From Bolinopsis microptera (taxonomy: Eukaryota; Ctenophora; Tentaculata; Lobata; Bolinopsidae), in NCBI RefSeq assembly GCF_026151205.1, contig NC_087074.1:8909726-8969725 (forward strand): a DNA stretch of 60,000 nucleotides. Reading direction: 5' to 3'. The position numbers and the translations under genes are program-made. The number at the start of each line of letters is the position of its first letter. The first letter of the stretch is position 1. The notes beneath the pieces were generated by a model that saw only the letters and a list, made by a program, of their open reading frames with translations, did no database searches and was not told where the DNA came from. Shown here piece after piece: positions 21,400 to 30,912 of the stretch.

Positions 21400-21967
21400 T
21401 TTTATAAATAAAACATATTATGAATATTTATAAATTCATGGAAATTACATTTGAAAAGTAGTGAGGTTTTAGAAAGGTGTGAAACGTTCAAAGCAGGGTT
21501 GTTGTACAAACAATTTGAACGAAGAGGAACTACTTGTATTCTTAACTAATACTTACACCTGATCCCAGTGAGCTGAAAGCTGATCTTGTCTCTGTCTGTA
21601 ATTTTTCAAGAATGTATCTGCAAAAATCCGCTCCTTTGGGATGGGTACCTATATAACAGTAACCCATCCCAGAGTGTTCGAAGCCCTCATCGATCAGCCA
21701 CTCTAGTCTGAAATATTACATTTTAATGCTATACTAATCATTAAATTGATTGCTTTGTTTTGATGTGAGAGAAGGATACGATGGATAATTGAAGTTGAGA
21801 ATATTGGTAGATTATATCGCTTAAATTCGGCCGGGAGTGAGATGTAAACTTTGTCATACTATACAGTTACACATGTGAAGGAGTTTTGCCATGTTTCGCC
21901 AACTTTTCAACTTTCCAGTTGATGGAACGATTTAATATAACTACTAAATGCGATATACGGGATAATT

Positions 21968-22173
21968 ACCAGATACCAGATACCAGATACCAGATACCAG
22001 ATACCAGATACCAGATACCAGATACCAGGTACCAGATACCAGATACCAGATACCAGATACCAGATACCAGATACCAGATACCAGATACCAGATACCAGAT
22101 ACCAGATACCAGATACCAGATACCAGATACCTGATACCAGATACAAGATACCAGATACCAGATACCAGATACC
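21968..22173 (+). repeat. (ACCAGAT)n heptanucleotide tandem repeat
   Basis: About 29 copies of a 7-bp unit, nearly perfect, with rare variants (AGGTACC, ACCTGAT, ACAAGAT). Because 7 is not a multiple of 3, all frames stay open on both strands, which explains the overlapping repetitive ORFs here. Confidence 0.93.
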
Positions 22174-22776
22174 ATACTGGCTGTGACGAAAGGATGTGCT
22201 TAATTGTTAACTGGAAATAATTTAACACGCAACAAGCGTAACATAGAAAAGCTGTTAGAAAAGACACGTGATCAGAGGACGGATACCAATTAATTCCAAC
22301 ATCTATTGCAGAATTCCATATATTAGTATTGACTCTTATCTGTGATACTAATAATAATAATATGTAATAACTATAATGTACAATTTGCACCTATACTACG
22401 GAAACTATATTGCAGTAACCATTTCTCACACGTTTTATCAGAAAAAGTAACGAGTGCGTGTGTACGTGGTAGTTTTAGTGTTTTCGACTATAGTGGCTTA
22501 ATTTTGGCATCTATTAACTTAGCATGTTCAGAAGTTCTGAAATGTTCTGAAATGTCACATTTTTGTGACGTAGTCAACTGTAGCTGTCCAATCAATAACA
22601 CTCCGCATAATACACTCCACGATACCTCTTTTTTACTGTGAGGTGTCCTTAAAACCCTTTTAACTTATTATGCGAAGGTTCTTCCATCGATTGCAGCCCT
22701 AAAATATGCTGTTTTAAATAAAATTATAATACACGCAGTACGCACTTGTTTATTACATATATATAACGATATATAC
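22174..22776. other. Non-coding stretch
   Basis: No supported gene. A 99-codon plus-strand frame (22342-22641) has no domain. The sequence just before 22777 could belong to the Penelope-like element, but RT motifs are not visible. Confidence 0.4.
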
Positions 22777-24105
22777 ATGGCCTGGCCTGGTACTGTTGAG
22801 GAGCTTCTACAATTTATGGAATGGCTCAATAGTATCCATCCAGACCTTGTGTTTACTTACGACTACTCTAAGGATGGTGTTGAGTTTTTAGACACCTATG
22901 TCTATGCTGTTGGCGATGTTATTCATACCAAACTTTACTCTAAGCCCAGTGACACCCACTGCTATCTCATCCCCACCTCATGTCATAGGAGCCATGTTCT
23001 CAAAAACATACCCTATGGTGTGGCGAGGCGAGTGAGGCAGTACAATAGTGAAGACACTAATTTCTTAGAGCAAAGGGAGGTATATACTGGTTACCTTGTA
23101 GCCCCGTGGTTACCATTCTAGTATTGTAGACGATGCTTTCAACAAATTTAGTGATATAACCGATAGGAAAACCTTGTATGCCCCTAAAAATAAGGATGAG
23201 ACGACTACTTGTCTAATACCCATGGTGATGGATCAGAATCCAGCACTTCCCAACATGGGGAGCATTATTCACAAGTATAAGCACCTTCTTAATCTCGATC
23301 CAGCCTTGAAGAAGCTAGTACGTGCTGACAGTGTATTTGTAAGTCACCGAAAGAATCAAACTATCGGTGGCATGCTTGTACACAATAAGTGTCGTGCTGG
23401 TGGAACTGTAAGCAGTGATAGAGATGGAGAAGCCACTGCTAGTCAATTTCTTGAACCAGACGCTGCAATATTGCCGGCTGTTCGGGAGGCTGATAACGCA
23501 GGGTGCCATGCCTGTGGAAAATGCTATGTTTGTGAGCAAAGTTTCCTGTCCCCTTGTTCCAAATTTAGTAGTCACCATTCCAAACAAGTTTTCCCTATTA
23601 CTAAATATATTACCTGAGGACCCCAGGCTATTATGTTCATTAACATATAGAATATAGATTTGGCGGAATGACAGGCTGAGCGCGGCCCAGTAACTAAATA
23701 TATAACTTGTCAGAGTAATAACCTTATTTATTTAATGGAGTGTAGAACTTGTAAACAGTCGTATGTAGGATATACTACTTCTAATCTCCCTAAGAGATTT
23801 TCTAATCATAAGAGCCACATTAAGAAAGGTATCAGAAGTTGTAAGTTAGTAAATCACTTTTTAGATATTGATCATGATTAAGATTTTAGTTCAGTAGCCT
23901 TATATAACTCTTCACTTAGTACGCACCTTTCTGTTATTATAGTGGACGCTCTAGAATTTAAACCTGAAATAAGTCAAGCAGATAGGGAAAAGGCCATGGA
24001 AGCTAGAGAGGGGTTCTACCAGACCCAATTGAAAACCCTTGAGCGTTATGTGGGTATGAACACCCTCGATAGTAACCACATCCTTATTAAATCCGCTGGA
24101 GCTTA
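22777..24105 (+). pseudogene. Penelope-like retroelement remnant (RT end + GIY-YIG)
   Basis: The first frame (22777-23121) matches the end of a Penelope-like RT: FMEWLNSIHPDLVFTYDYSKD, EFLDTYVY, LYSKPSDTHCYL, SCHRSHVLKNIPYG and ARRVRQ. The reading then shifts frame near 23120 and runs to 23617 with a Cys-rich CHACGKCYVC block. After an 82-bp insertion it resumes as YLMECRTCKQSYVGYTT … RFSNHKSHI, a GIY-YIG endonuclease domain. An in-frame stop follows near 23880 before the final segment. The RT palm and fingers are absent. At least two frame breaks, one insertion and one stop make this an inactive 5'-truncated copy. Confidence 0.88.
23611..23692 (+). other. 82-bp insertion with 11-bp direct repeats
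   Basis: ACTAAATATAT occurs at 23600-23610 and again at 23693-23703. The coding sense of the Penelope-like remnant jumps from KYIT before it to TCQSN after it, so the segment is an insertion with an 11-bp target duplication. The insert begins TACCTGAGGAC and has no recognisable ORF. Confidence 0.65.
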
Positions 24106-24246
24106 GTGTTTAGTTTATTTATTTTATTTAACATGATCTTAGCCTATAAACCCGTGTTTAGTTTACAATATTGCTATCAGAGACGTGTTATAGTCATTAC
24201 TATTTATATATTTTTACTGCTTGATTCAGAGAAATCAGAATCTAGC

Positions 24247-24436
24247 AGAAGAGTTTTACATCGGCTCAGCACCGCCAGGACATTGGCTATACACGTGGGT
24301 CAATTAGTTTGATTTGGTATGGTTCGACCGGGAAAGTGGTCGAAATTAGTGCTCTTAATGAGTCATCACTGTCGTCTGAATATTAGAGCGGGAACTTCCC
24401 AAGTTTCGGCCGACAACGCGCGCGCACAGCATCGGC
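24247..24436 (+). repeat. 190-bp dispersed repeat, copy 2
   Basis: Same 190 bp as 11501-11690. This copy lies about 140 bp downstream of the Penelope-like remnant and is followed by a GCGC-rich segment not shared with copy 1. Confidence 0.85.
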
Positions 24437-25390
24437 GCGCAATGCTATGCGCGCGCGTTTCCATATTGCTGAGTCATTCGGCGGTTGCGCTCAGCGTAAC
24501 TTGGAAATGAGTTGTATGTTGTTTACCTAAATTCAAGCATGGTAATCATAGATAAGCTTGTCAGTCAGTAAGTGCTTTAGTGGGAATAACAGGCAAATAA
24601 ATATCACTTCTTAATCAGAATTCAGTGAAATTTTTGTCACACCACTCAGTTCCATACCGGTTTTGAGCTCTTAGAAGTGACTGTTTAAGTAAATTCTTGA
24701 TGAGCGCTGATTGATCCAAATTACGTTACCCCATAACATAAAATAAAAACGCTTTACTGTATGTAAATTTAATGACAACTATTGTTTTGTTTATATAATA
24801 AGTAATTTAGCAAATTAAGAAATAAGAAAGCTAAGCTTGATTTCTAAAAAAGAATTGAGGATTGTATTAATCAGCATATTTATGAAACCGAAAACGATCA
24901 GCGTAGTTCAATTTCATTAATTGCTACTAGTCTAGGACCAAAAACACGGTGAATGCAATGGCGCTAATTTAGAGGTTACACAAAATATTATTTGATGCGC
25001 GGCGCGGCCTAGATAGCATAAAGTGAATGTCGCTTACGATTAAATTTATTATTTATTATTGATAAGTTAAAGTGTCAAAAGTTTAATTTCAAATTCGTTT
25101 TACTTATTGTCTTTACCCTAAAAACATTTACACCCCAAGTTAAAAATATAAATACTTTATTTTAAAAAACACTATCAAATAAAGTGGTTGATCACTTGTG
25201 TCATTATTATTATTACGACGACGTCGTTATATCAATGGTCAAGTAAAAATATTCCCCAAAATAATTTAAAGACGATTCCCGATCGAAAACGTTTTTGGTA
25301 GAAAAAGTTTTTCGAGTTACATAAATATGAATGGAAATGTAATTAATGTTATACTAAACGCCTTAAACTTTGTAAACTCTTTGGTATGTA
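24437..25390. other. Non-coding stretch
   Basis: No gene or known element recognised. A GCGCGC-rich patch (24437-24460) is followed by AT-rich DNA. Confidence 0.45.
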
Positions 25391-26414
25391 CAGCAGGGTG
25401 TCAGAATTATTGGCGTGGCGCGCAAATTTCGTATTTTGATACAAATTAAGTAATACGTTTAACAAGCTATTACTACCATTTCTTTAGAAATAAACTTGAA
25501 ATAAATAGTAGAGGCTCTTACGGGCAAAAAGACGTGTTTTCTGCTACGAGTTTAGAGACCTAACCGCTAATTGGACACCATAGTATGATGTCTAAGGATC
25601 GATAATATGTTAAGAAGTATAAATTTGGACTTATTAGTCACGTGCTATACCAATGCGCGTTTTAAACTTTGACAGTCTATTACTCTAAGGCAAATAGAGA
25701 AATTATATTCATATTTTGTCAGCAATAAGATCACATTATTTTCTATTTAGTGTGAAAATATGAGCTAGAACGGACATAATCTCGCTGAGTTATAGCTGTT
25801 TGAAATTTATGATGAACGCGCGGGTGCCAATTGATAACAACTAAATGCTTTTGCGCGTAGTGCGCGTCGAAAATTTGGCAAAAACGCTTGCGGAGTGACA
25901 ATATTCAAACTTCGATAAAGTATATGAAGTGGGTACTTCTCGGAAAGGAAAAATTTAGGCAAACACGATGTGACTATTTTTGGGTTGATTTAATACAACT
26001 GCAAAAAATTATTCAAACTTCAAGCAAAAAAGTCAAAATTTTTACCACTTTTTTGGATTTTTACCTCAGAACAAATAGAGGGATTTGTTTTATTTTTATA
26101 CAATCTTGTGCGGCTGTCTTTTAGCTATCTTTATGCAAGTTTTGCCGACATGCCAACAAAATTAACTTGCTCAAAATATCAAAAAACATGGTTTTTTGGC
26201 CTATTTTTGGCCCAAAAATCGGTTTTTTGCGATTTTACCCCAGAACAATCAGTCCAATCATCTTGAAACTACTTTCAATCGATTCTACGGTCAAAAATAC
26301 GTCTAGTAAGGTGTATCTGGGGTCCCTAACGTATCGAGCAGACAATGCCCGTAAGAGCCTCTACTAAAATAATACACACTCAGAAATACATATCACAACA
26401 ACAAAATAATTAAT

Positions 26415-26990
26415 CTAATACTTGGTCAAATGACCCTTACTGATTTGTACAGCCCTTAACCGTCTGGGAACACTATTGTACAGGGTTCTGACATATGACT
26501 TAGAAATGCCATCCCAACATTCCCTAATAATAGTTTTCAGATCTGTCAGATTGTTTATTCGTTCAATGTTCCTTTTGATGTCAAACTTTAGCATAAACCA
26601 AAGGTTCTCAATAATGTTTAAGTCCGGACTTTTCACCGGCCAAGGTAGCATCTTGATATTACCTTCCCGCATAAAATCACGTATAATATGCGCTGTATGA
26701 ACGCTGGCATTGTCCTGTTGGAACACCCCATCTCCTGCTGGAAACTCTTTCAACATGACTGGCCATAAGTTTTCGTCCAATATCTTCATGTAGTTAACAG
26801 CATTAATGTTCTCTTCGGTCATATACAGGGTCCCAACCCCGTTTGAAGTGATACACCCCCATATCATAATAGAGAGCTTAGGTACCTTGGGTTCCTCGCC
26901 ATACAAGTCCGGCCTATAGCCTTCAGACTTTTTACTCCACACCCAGATTCTGTCATCATATCCTATCTTGACTTTACATTCATCGGAAAA
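26415..26990 (-). pseudogene. Tc1 transposase, C-terminal catalytic part
   Basis: Resumes at FSDEC with the first catalytic Asp. It continues through IWVWSKKSEGYRPD, MIWGC, QQDNASVH (second Asp) and WPVKSPDLNIIENLW (catalytic Glu) to a stop at 26415. This piece is open throughout. It joins the N-terminal piece across the LINE with the residue order expected for Tc1, which proves the LINE came later. Confidence 0.93.
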
Positions 26991-27180
26991 GATTAGTAAG
27001 TAAGTAAGTAAGTAAGTAAGTAAAGATTATGACATAACATCATCACAAGTGTCTACAAAATATCATTGCACTAAATAAAAAAATAATTTAAATAAACATA
27101 TTTTTCCATCAACATTAATAATTTATCAAATTCAATTTTATTAATTAATAAAATCTAATACATTATCTATAAATAATTCA

Positions 27181-27831
27181 TTAATACTTCCCAGTGGAAT
27201 AAAGATTTATGAAACGCTTCTTTGCCACAAAAGGATGAAACCAAAGATATTCATTATGTGTCTCCTTATTGCTTAAATAACTGGGTCCTTCAATTTTCCC
27301 TAAAACTTCATTCGATACTTTCCAAAAATAAAAATCATTTACACTGTTTTTAGAAATCATTTCTTTCTTAAATCCTTCCAATCTAACTTTAAAGCTTAAA
27401 ACTGTCGAGCAGTTCTTGACATCTGAAGGGAGTTTGTTCCAGTAAGGAATGACTCGCTCCGGAAGAAAAGAAGACTGGAGATTCTTAACTTTAGTTACAC
27501 TCTTATTACACCTATTGGTTGAAACTAGATTAAGACCAGATCTGCTCATTCTGAACAAACCCGATCCATATTCAGTCAAACCACTAGTTACTTTAAAAGC
27601 TTCGATAAGGTCCCCACGTATTCGCCGCTCTGCCAGCGTTGTCAAATTGAGGATATCCAGTCTGCAGCTGTATGGAAGAGTACCCACCTCATCAATAAGA
27701 CGGGTAAACCGCCTCTGGACGCTCTCCAGCTCCAAAACAGTCCCCCAACTTCCATGAGCCGCAACTGGATTCCACAATTGGACACAATACTCAAGATGAG
27801 GTCTTATCAAAGCTTTATAAATAGCTATCAT
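27181..27831 (-). pseudogene. LINE ORF2 C-terminal part, other frame
   Basis: Continues the same LINE polyprotein in a different frame: ALIRPHLEYCVQLWNP, RRFTRLI, LPYSCRLDILNLTTLAERR and SFKVRLEGFK. Without the lesion at 27838-27878 it would be fused to the RT part. Confidence 0.9.
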
Positions 27832-27837
27832 TACAAC

Positions 27838-27878
27838 CTTTTCTCTAATAACTAAGTTCCTTAGTTATTAGAGAAAAG
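27838..27878. repeat. Perfect palindrome, 19-bp arms, 3-nt spacer
   Basis: CTTTTCTCTAATAACTAAG (27838-27856), then TTC, then its exact reverse complement (27860-27878). On the minus strand one arm encodes the expected LVIREK of the LINE thumb region, while the other arm replaces coding sequence and causes the frameshift. Confidence 0.95.
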
Positions 27879-29340
27879 CAGCAGATCATACGATTTGCTT
27901 TAGAAATACATGCTTTTATCTGTTCATTCCAAAGCAAGGAGCTATGGGTAATAACCCCCAAATCTTTTTCCTGTGCAGATACTTCTAGTTCTACTCCATT
28001 TACAATATAATTCGAGTTAGGATTATTATTCAGATTAATATGGACTACTTTACACTTGGCAGGATTGAAGTTTAAGTGCCAAATACTCTCCCAAATTTCG
28101 AGTTCTAAAATATCATCAGATACACTTCTATGGTTAGCTGCATTACAAACTAACTTGAGATCATCTGCAAATAATTTAATCTTATTTTTAACATTGTCAG
28201 GTAAATCGTTTATATAAAGAATAAATAGCAAAGGACCCAATACTGACCCCTGGGGAACACCAGATAACACGTGTTTCACCTCAGACCATTGTCCTTCTAC
28301 ACAAACCCTCATGGTTCTGTCTGTCAGAAAGTCTTTTATAACATCTAAAACTTTTCCCTTGACCCCAAACCCCTCCAATTTAGATAGAAGTCTAAAGTGG
28401 GGGACTGTGTCAAAAGCTTTACTAAAATCAAAATACAAAAGATCGACAGGAGCACCTTCGTCTAAAATATCAAGAATATTATCAAATGTCTCTAAGAGAT
28501 TAGATAGACAAGATTTACCCTTCACAAATCCATGCTGATGCTTTGAAATTCGTTCTTCTAAAAATGTTAATAAATGTGCCCTCACCAACTTTTCATACAC
28601 TTTGCACAAAATACAAGTTAATGAGACAGGTCTATAATTTAAGGGATCAGATTTAACACCCTTTTTGAACAATGCTACAACAGATGCTGTCTTCCAAATG
28701 TCAGGCAGGACTCCTGTTTCTGAACACTTAACAAATAATTTAGTTACAGCTTCAACAAACTTTTCATCGTATGCTAAGGATTTCAACAACTTTGGATGAA
28801 CGCCATCCGGACCAGAACTCTTAAAAACATTAAGCTTTAAAAGTTGCTTCTTGATATCAGAACTGCTAATTTCCATATCATCAATAACCTCTTTGTTATA
28901 ACTCTCATTTTGGGGGAGAGGGCCAGGTGGTTCACGCACAAACACAGAACTAAAGGCACTAGCAAGTACCTCAGCTGACTCAGATGAACTATCTGTGCGT
29001 GTACCATCTCCTCTATCTAAAGAAACAACACTTGACTTAACTTGACGTTTATTACGCAAATACGAGTAAAAAGATTTACAATTCTGTTTTAAATTAGATG
29101 TAATCTTCTTTTCATAATTTACTTTAGCTTTAATTTCTGCCACCTCAAAAATACGCTGCTTGCTATTTGCACAGCTAAAGTTAATATCCGAAGGATTAAT
29201 ATCAAATTCAGCCCATGCTCTGTCCTTGTTCTTCCTCATTCTTTTAAGTGAAGTTGTACTCCATGGCAACTTGACAGGTCTGTTGTCGAGATAAACCGAA
29301 GCAGCTGGGACAGCTGCAGCAACAGACTCCAATTTACCTT
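27845..29340 (-). pseudogene. LINE RT, main part
   Basis: Starts in the linker before RT and carries KSSGPDGVHPKLLK, NYRPVSLT, HGFVKGKSC, FDFSKAFDTVPH, SGVPQGSVLGPLLF and the catalytic FADD. The frame stops in the thumb region at 27845. The open frame extends upstream to 29443, but that extra part is out-of-frame Tc1 transposase and not LINE protein. The stop coincides exactly with a 19-bp-arm palindrome. Confidence 0.92.
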
Positions 29341-29345
29341 GATTA

Positions 29346-29819
29346 TCTTGTTCCAATACGACTGAGGGAGCTGTTTCCGTCCACGTATCCAAGCTAATCT
29401 GCCAGCTCAGTGCCTCGCTGAAAGAATCTGCCTCTTCTTGCAAGGTTTTCAGCAGAAATTAACTTTCCGAAGAGCCCGTTGCAGTGTGGATCTTGATACT
29501 GGACCGAATCTCTCACGAAATTGTGCGAAAAGACGTGCTCTTGCATTTCTTCGACCTCTGACTATGAGGAAACTTAAGTGCCGGTACATACGGGGGGGGG
29601 GGGGGTGAACATGCTTTTGCGGCCTCCAGGCTTCTTAGTATTAGTGTTGCCACTTCGTAGCCATGTCAGACAAATCCGCTGGACTGTCCTTTGACTAACA
29701 CCAGTCACTTTTGCAATGAATCCAGTCCTAAGTCGATTCCTATACAATTGAACGATCACATTTCGCAAAACAACTTTGACTGTCTTCAGACGTTCAACTT
29801 TCAAAGCAATCATAGACAT
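29346..29819 (-). pseudogene. Tc1 transposase, N-terminal part
   Basis: The helix-turn-helix region reads KVTGVSQRTVQRICLTWLR followed by KKPGGRK. A G14 run (29592-29605, C14 on this strand) then breaks the frame. The next frame continues with Tc1-like sequence (RRNARARLFAQFRERFG, STLQRALRKV) but has two TGA stops before YWNKII. The LINE inserted directly after that point. The transposase is therefore dead from several independent lesions. Confidence 0.88.
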
Positions 29820-30004
29820 AATAATACAGCACTGAGAGGTCCTAAAATCCGCAAACTATGGCAACGGATAGTCGTGCGCAGGTTTATCAACCTGGGGACT
29901 CACAATTACTAATTTAATTACCAATTAAGCGCGATTGAAGTTGACAATGTTAGTCGTTAGTGGCTTGCGCGACCAAACACGCCAATAATTCTGACACCCT
30001 GCTG

Positions 30005-30719
30005 TACAACTTAGAACAATGCAATTTTGTCAACATTTTTGCTTTGGTTTGATTTTATTTATCAATTTATACATTGTTAAACTTTGCAAAAATTCTCTTT
30101 TTTCTATTTATCAAATGTATTTTTCTATTTACCATTTAATTTTTCTTAGTTTTGATTTTTGTTTACAATCATATTTTATATTGATATGATTAATTAAATT
30201 CCCACGATATAGTTGGCTTGGAAGTTTGCAATTGGAAAATCTAAAATTTTGTGAACCATTTAGAACATAGAATATTGGATCATTTCATTGATGATCATTC
30301 GGTTGATATTAGCTATTGTCATCGATGACAATTGGTTATTATTTTGATCATCATGATTGATTGTATTATATTTTGAGTGAGATTACAGTTTCTGCAATCT
30401 AGGCCAGGCCTAGTCGCCTGTGGGGGCCTATTATATTATATGAAATGGTTGGAGGAGTCAGCATCTCATTCGACTAACTTGACTGATATTAAAGTTTTGT
30501 ATAGTAATGATACTCCCAGCCCCTGGAACGATGCAATTTTTTTTTTTTTGTTGGGGACTGGCCCGTGGTACCAGCCAATGTTTACTCAAAAAATATATAT
30601 AATATCAATGGTAATAAGAAATTCATCCCCGTGGGGCACATGCATAAATATAAAATGTAAAGGAAATCTCAAACTATTCAATTTAGATTCTACCGGTAAA
30701 GTATGCAATGAAGGTTTAT
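30005..30719. other. Non-coding stretch between Tc1 and LINE
   Basis: AT-rich, with a T13-14 run near 30537-30550. No gene supported; the 114-codon frame at 30377-30721 has no domain. The 3' end of the minus-strand LINE may reach into this area. Confidence 0.4.
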
Positions 30720-30912
30720 AATTTAAAGTTTTATTTTCCAATGGTTAATAGGTAAAGATAAGAAAAGTAAAACAAGACTGAGCACTTCAAAATTTGTAGA
30801 ATTTGTAACTTGATTTGAAATCGCGGCGATAAAAAAGAATGTCCTATGTTGGCAGTGTAATTGATGAGATATGCGACGTTTATTGAGTGATGCATAAGTG
30901 TGTGCATATAAT

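Larger units (their letters stand above)
14261..21707 (-). pseudogene. Multi-exon MULE-transposase-domain gene, disrupted
   Basis: Exons read on the minus strand with AG/GT borders: 21557-21707, 19197-19342, 18895-19013, then one exon split by an insertion (18556-18615 with 15798-15899), 15460-15612, about 15143-15257, 14907-15025, 14671-14709 and 14261-14445. Phases agree across every junction except 15460/15257, which I could not resolve. The protein carries a WFPTVSDIRN motif like the FYPTxxDIRN of CARF/ZSWIM-type proteins. A MULE DDE-like core follows: LFLDSTHKTNKYK, YSMTD, then AEINAI, FPG and CDFHIKQAW. Both termini are unidentified. It may be a domesticated MULE-derived gene or an intron-bearing transposon. 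A 2.6-kb element sits inside a coding exon, so this allele should be non-functional. Confidence 0.75.
26996..29340 (-). mobile_element. 5'-truncated CR1-like LINE inserted in Tc1
   Basis: Bounded by GATTA on both sides (26991-26995 and 29341-29345), a 5-bp target duplication in the Tc1 sequence. Its 3' end carries a tetranucleotide tail, (TTAC)n on the minus strand, at 26996-27033, typical of CR1/L2-group LINEs that end in microsatellites. The endonuclease and any ORF1 are missing through 5' truncation. Confidence 0.93.
25391..30004 (-). mobile_element. Tc1-like DNA transposon split by a LINE
   Basis: Perfect 27-bp terminal inverted repeats (25391-25417 and 29978-30004) begin CAGCAGGGTGTCAGAATTAT. 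Both ends are flanked by TA (25389-25390 and 30005-30006), the Tc1/mariner target duplication. The transposase is on the minus strand in two parts separated by a 2,345-bp LINE at 26996-29340. Without the LINE and one target copy the transposon is about 2.26 kb. The ~1 kb between the transposase stop and the left end is non-coding, with related TTTTACC(C/T)CAGAACAAT motifs near 26065 and 26235. Confidence 0.93.

Noticed and set aside
20001-21433. Open frames of up to 185 codons rich in Gly-Gly-Arg-Glu or Pro-Pro-Ser-Leu
   Set aside because: They are translations of the tetranucleotide repeat in several overlapping frames on both strands.
21886-22390. Tyr/Gln/Ile/Pro repeat proteins on both strands
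   Set aside because: Products of the heptamer satellite, which stays open in every frame.
27845-29443. Treating the whole 532-codon frame as LINE protein
   Set aside because: The first ~35 codons are out-of-frame Tc1 transposase; the LINE begins at 29340, defined by the GATTA duplication.
30377-30721. 114-codon plus-strand frame as a gene
   Set aside because: It includes a translated T-run and shows no recognisable domain.
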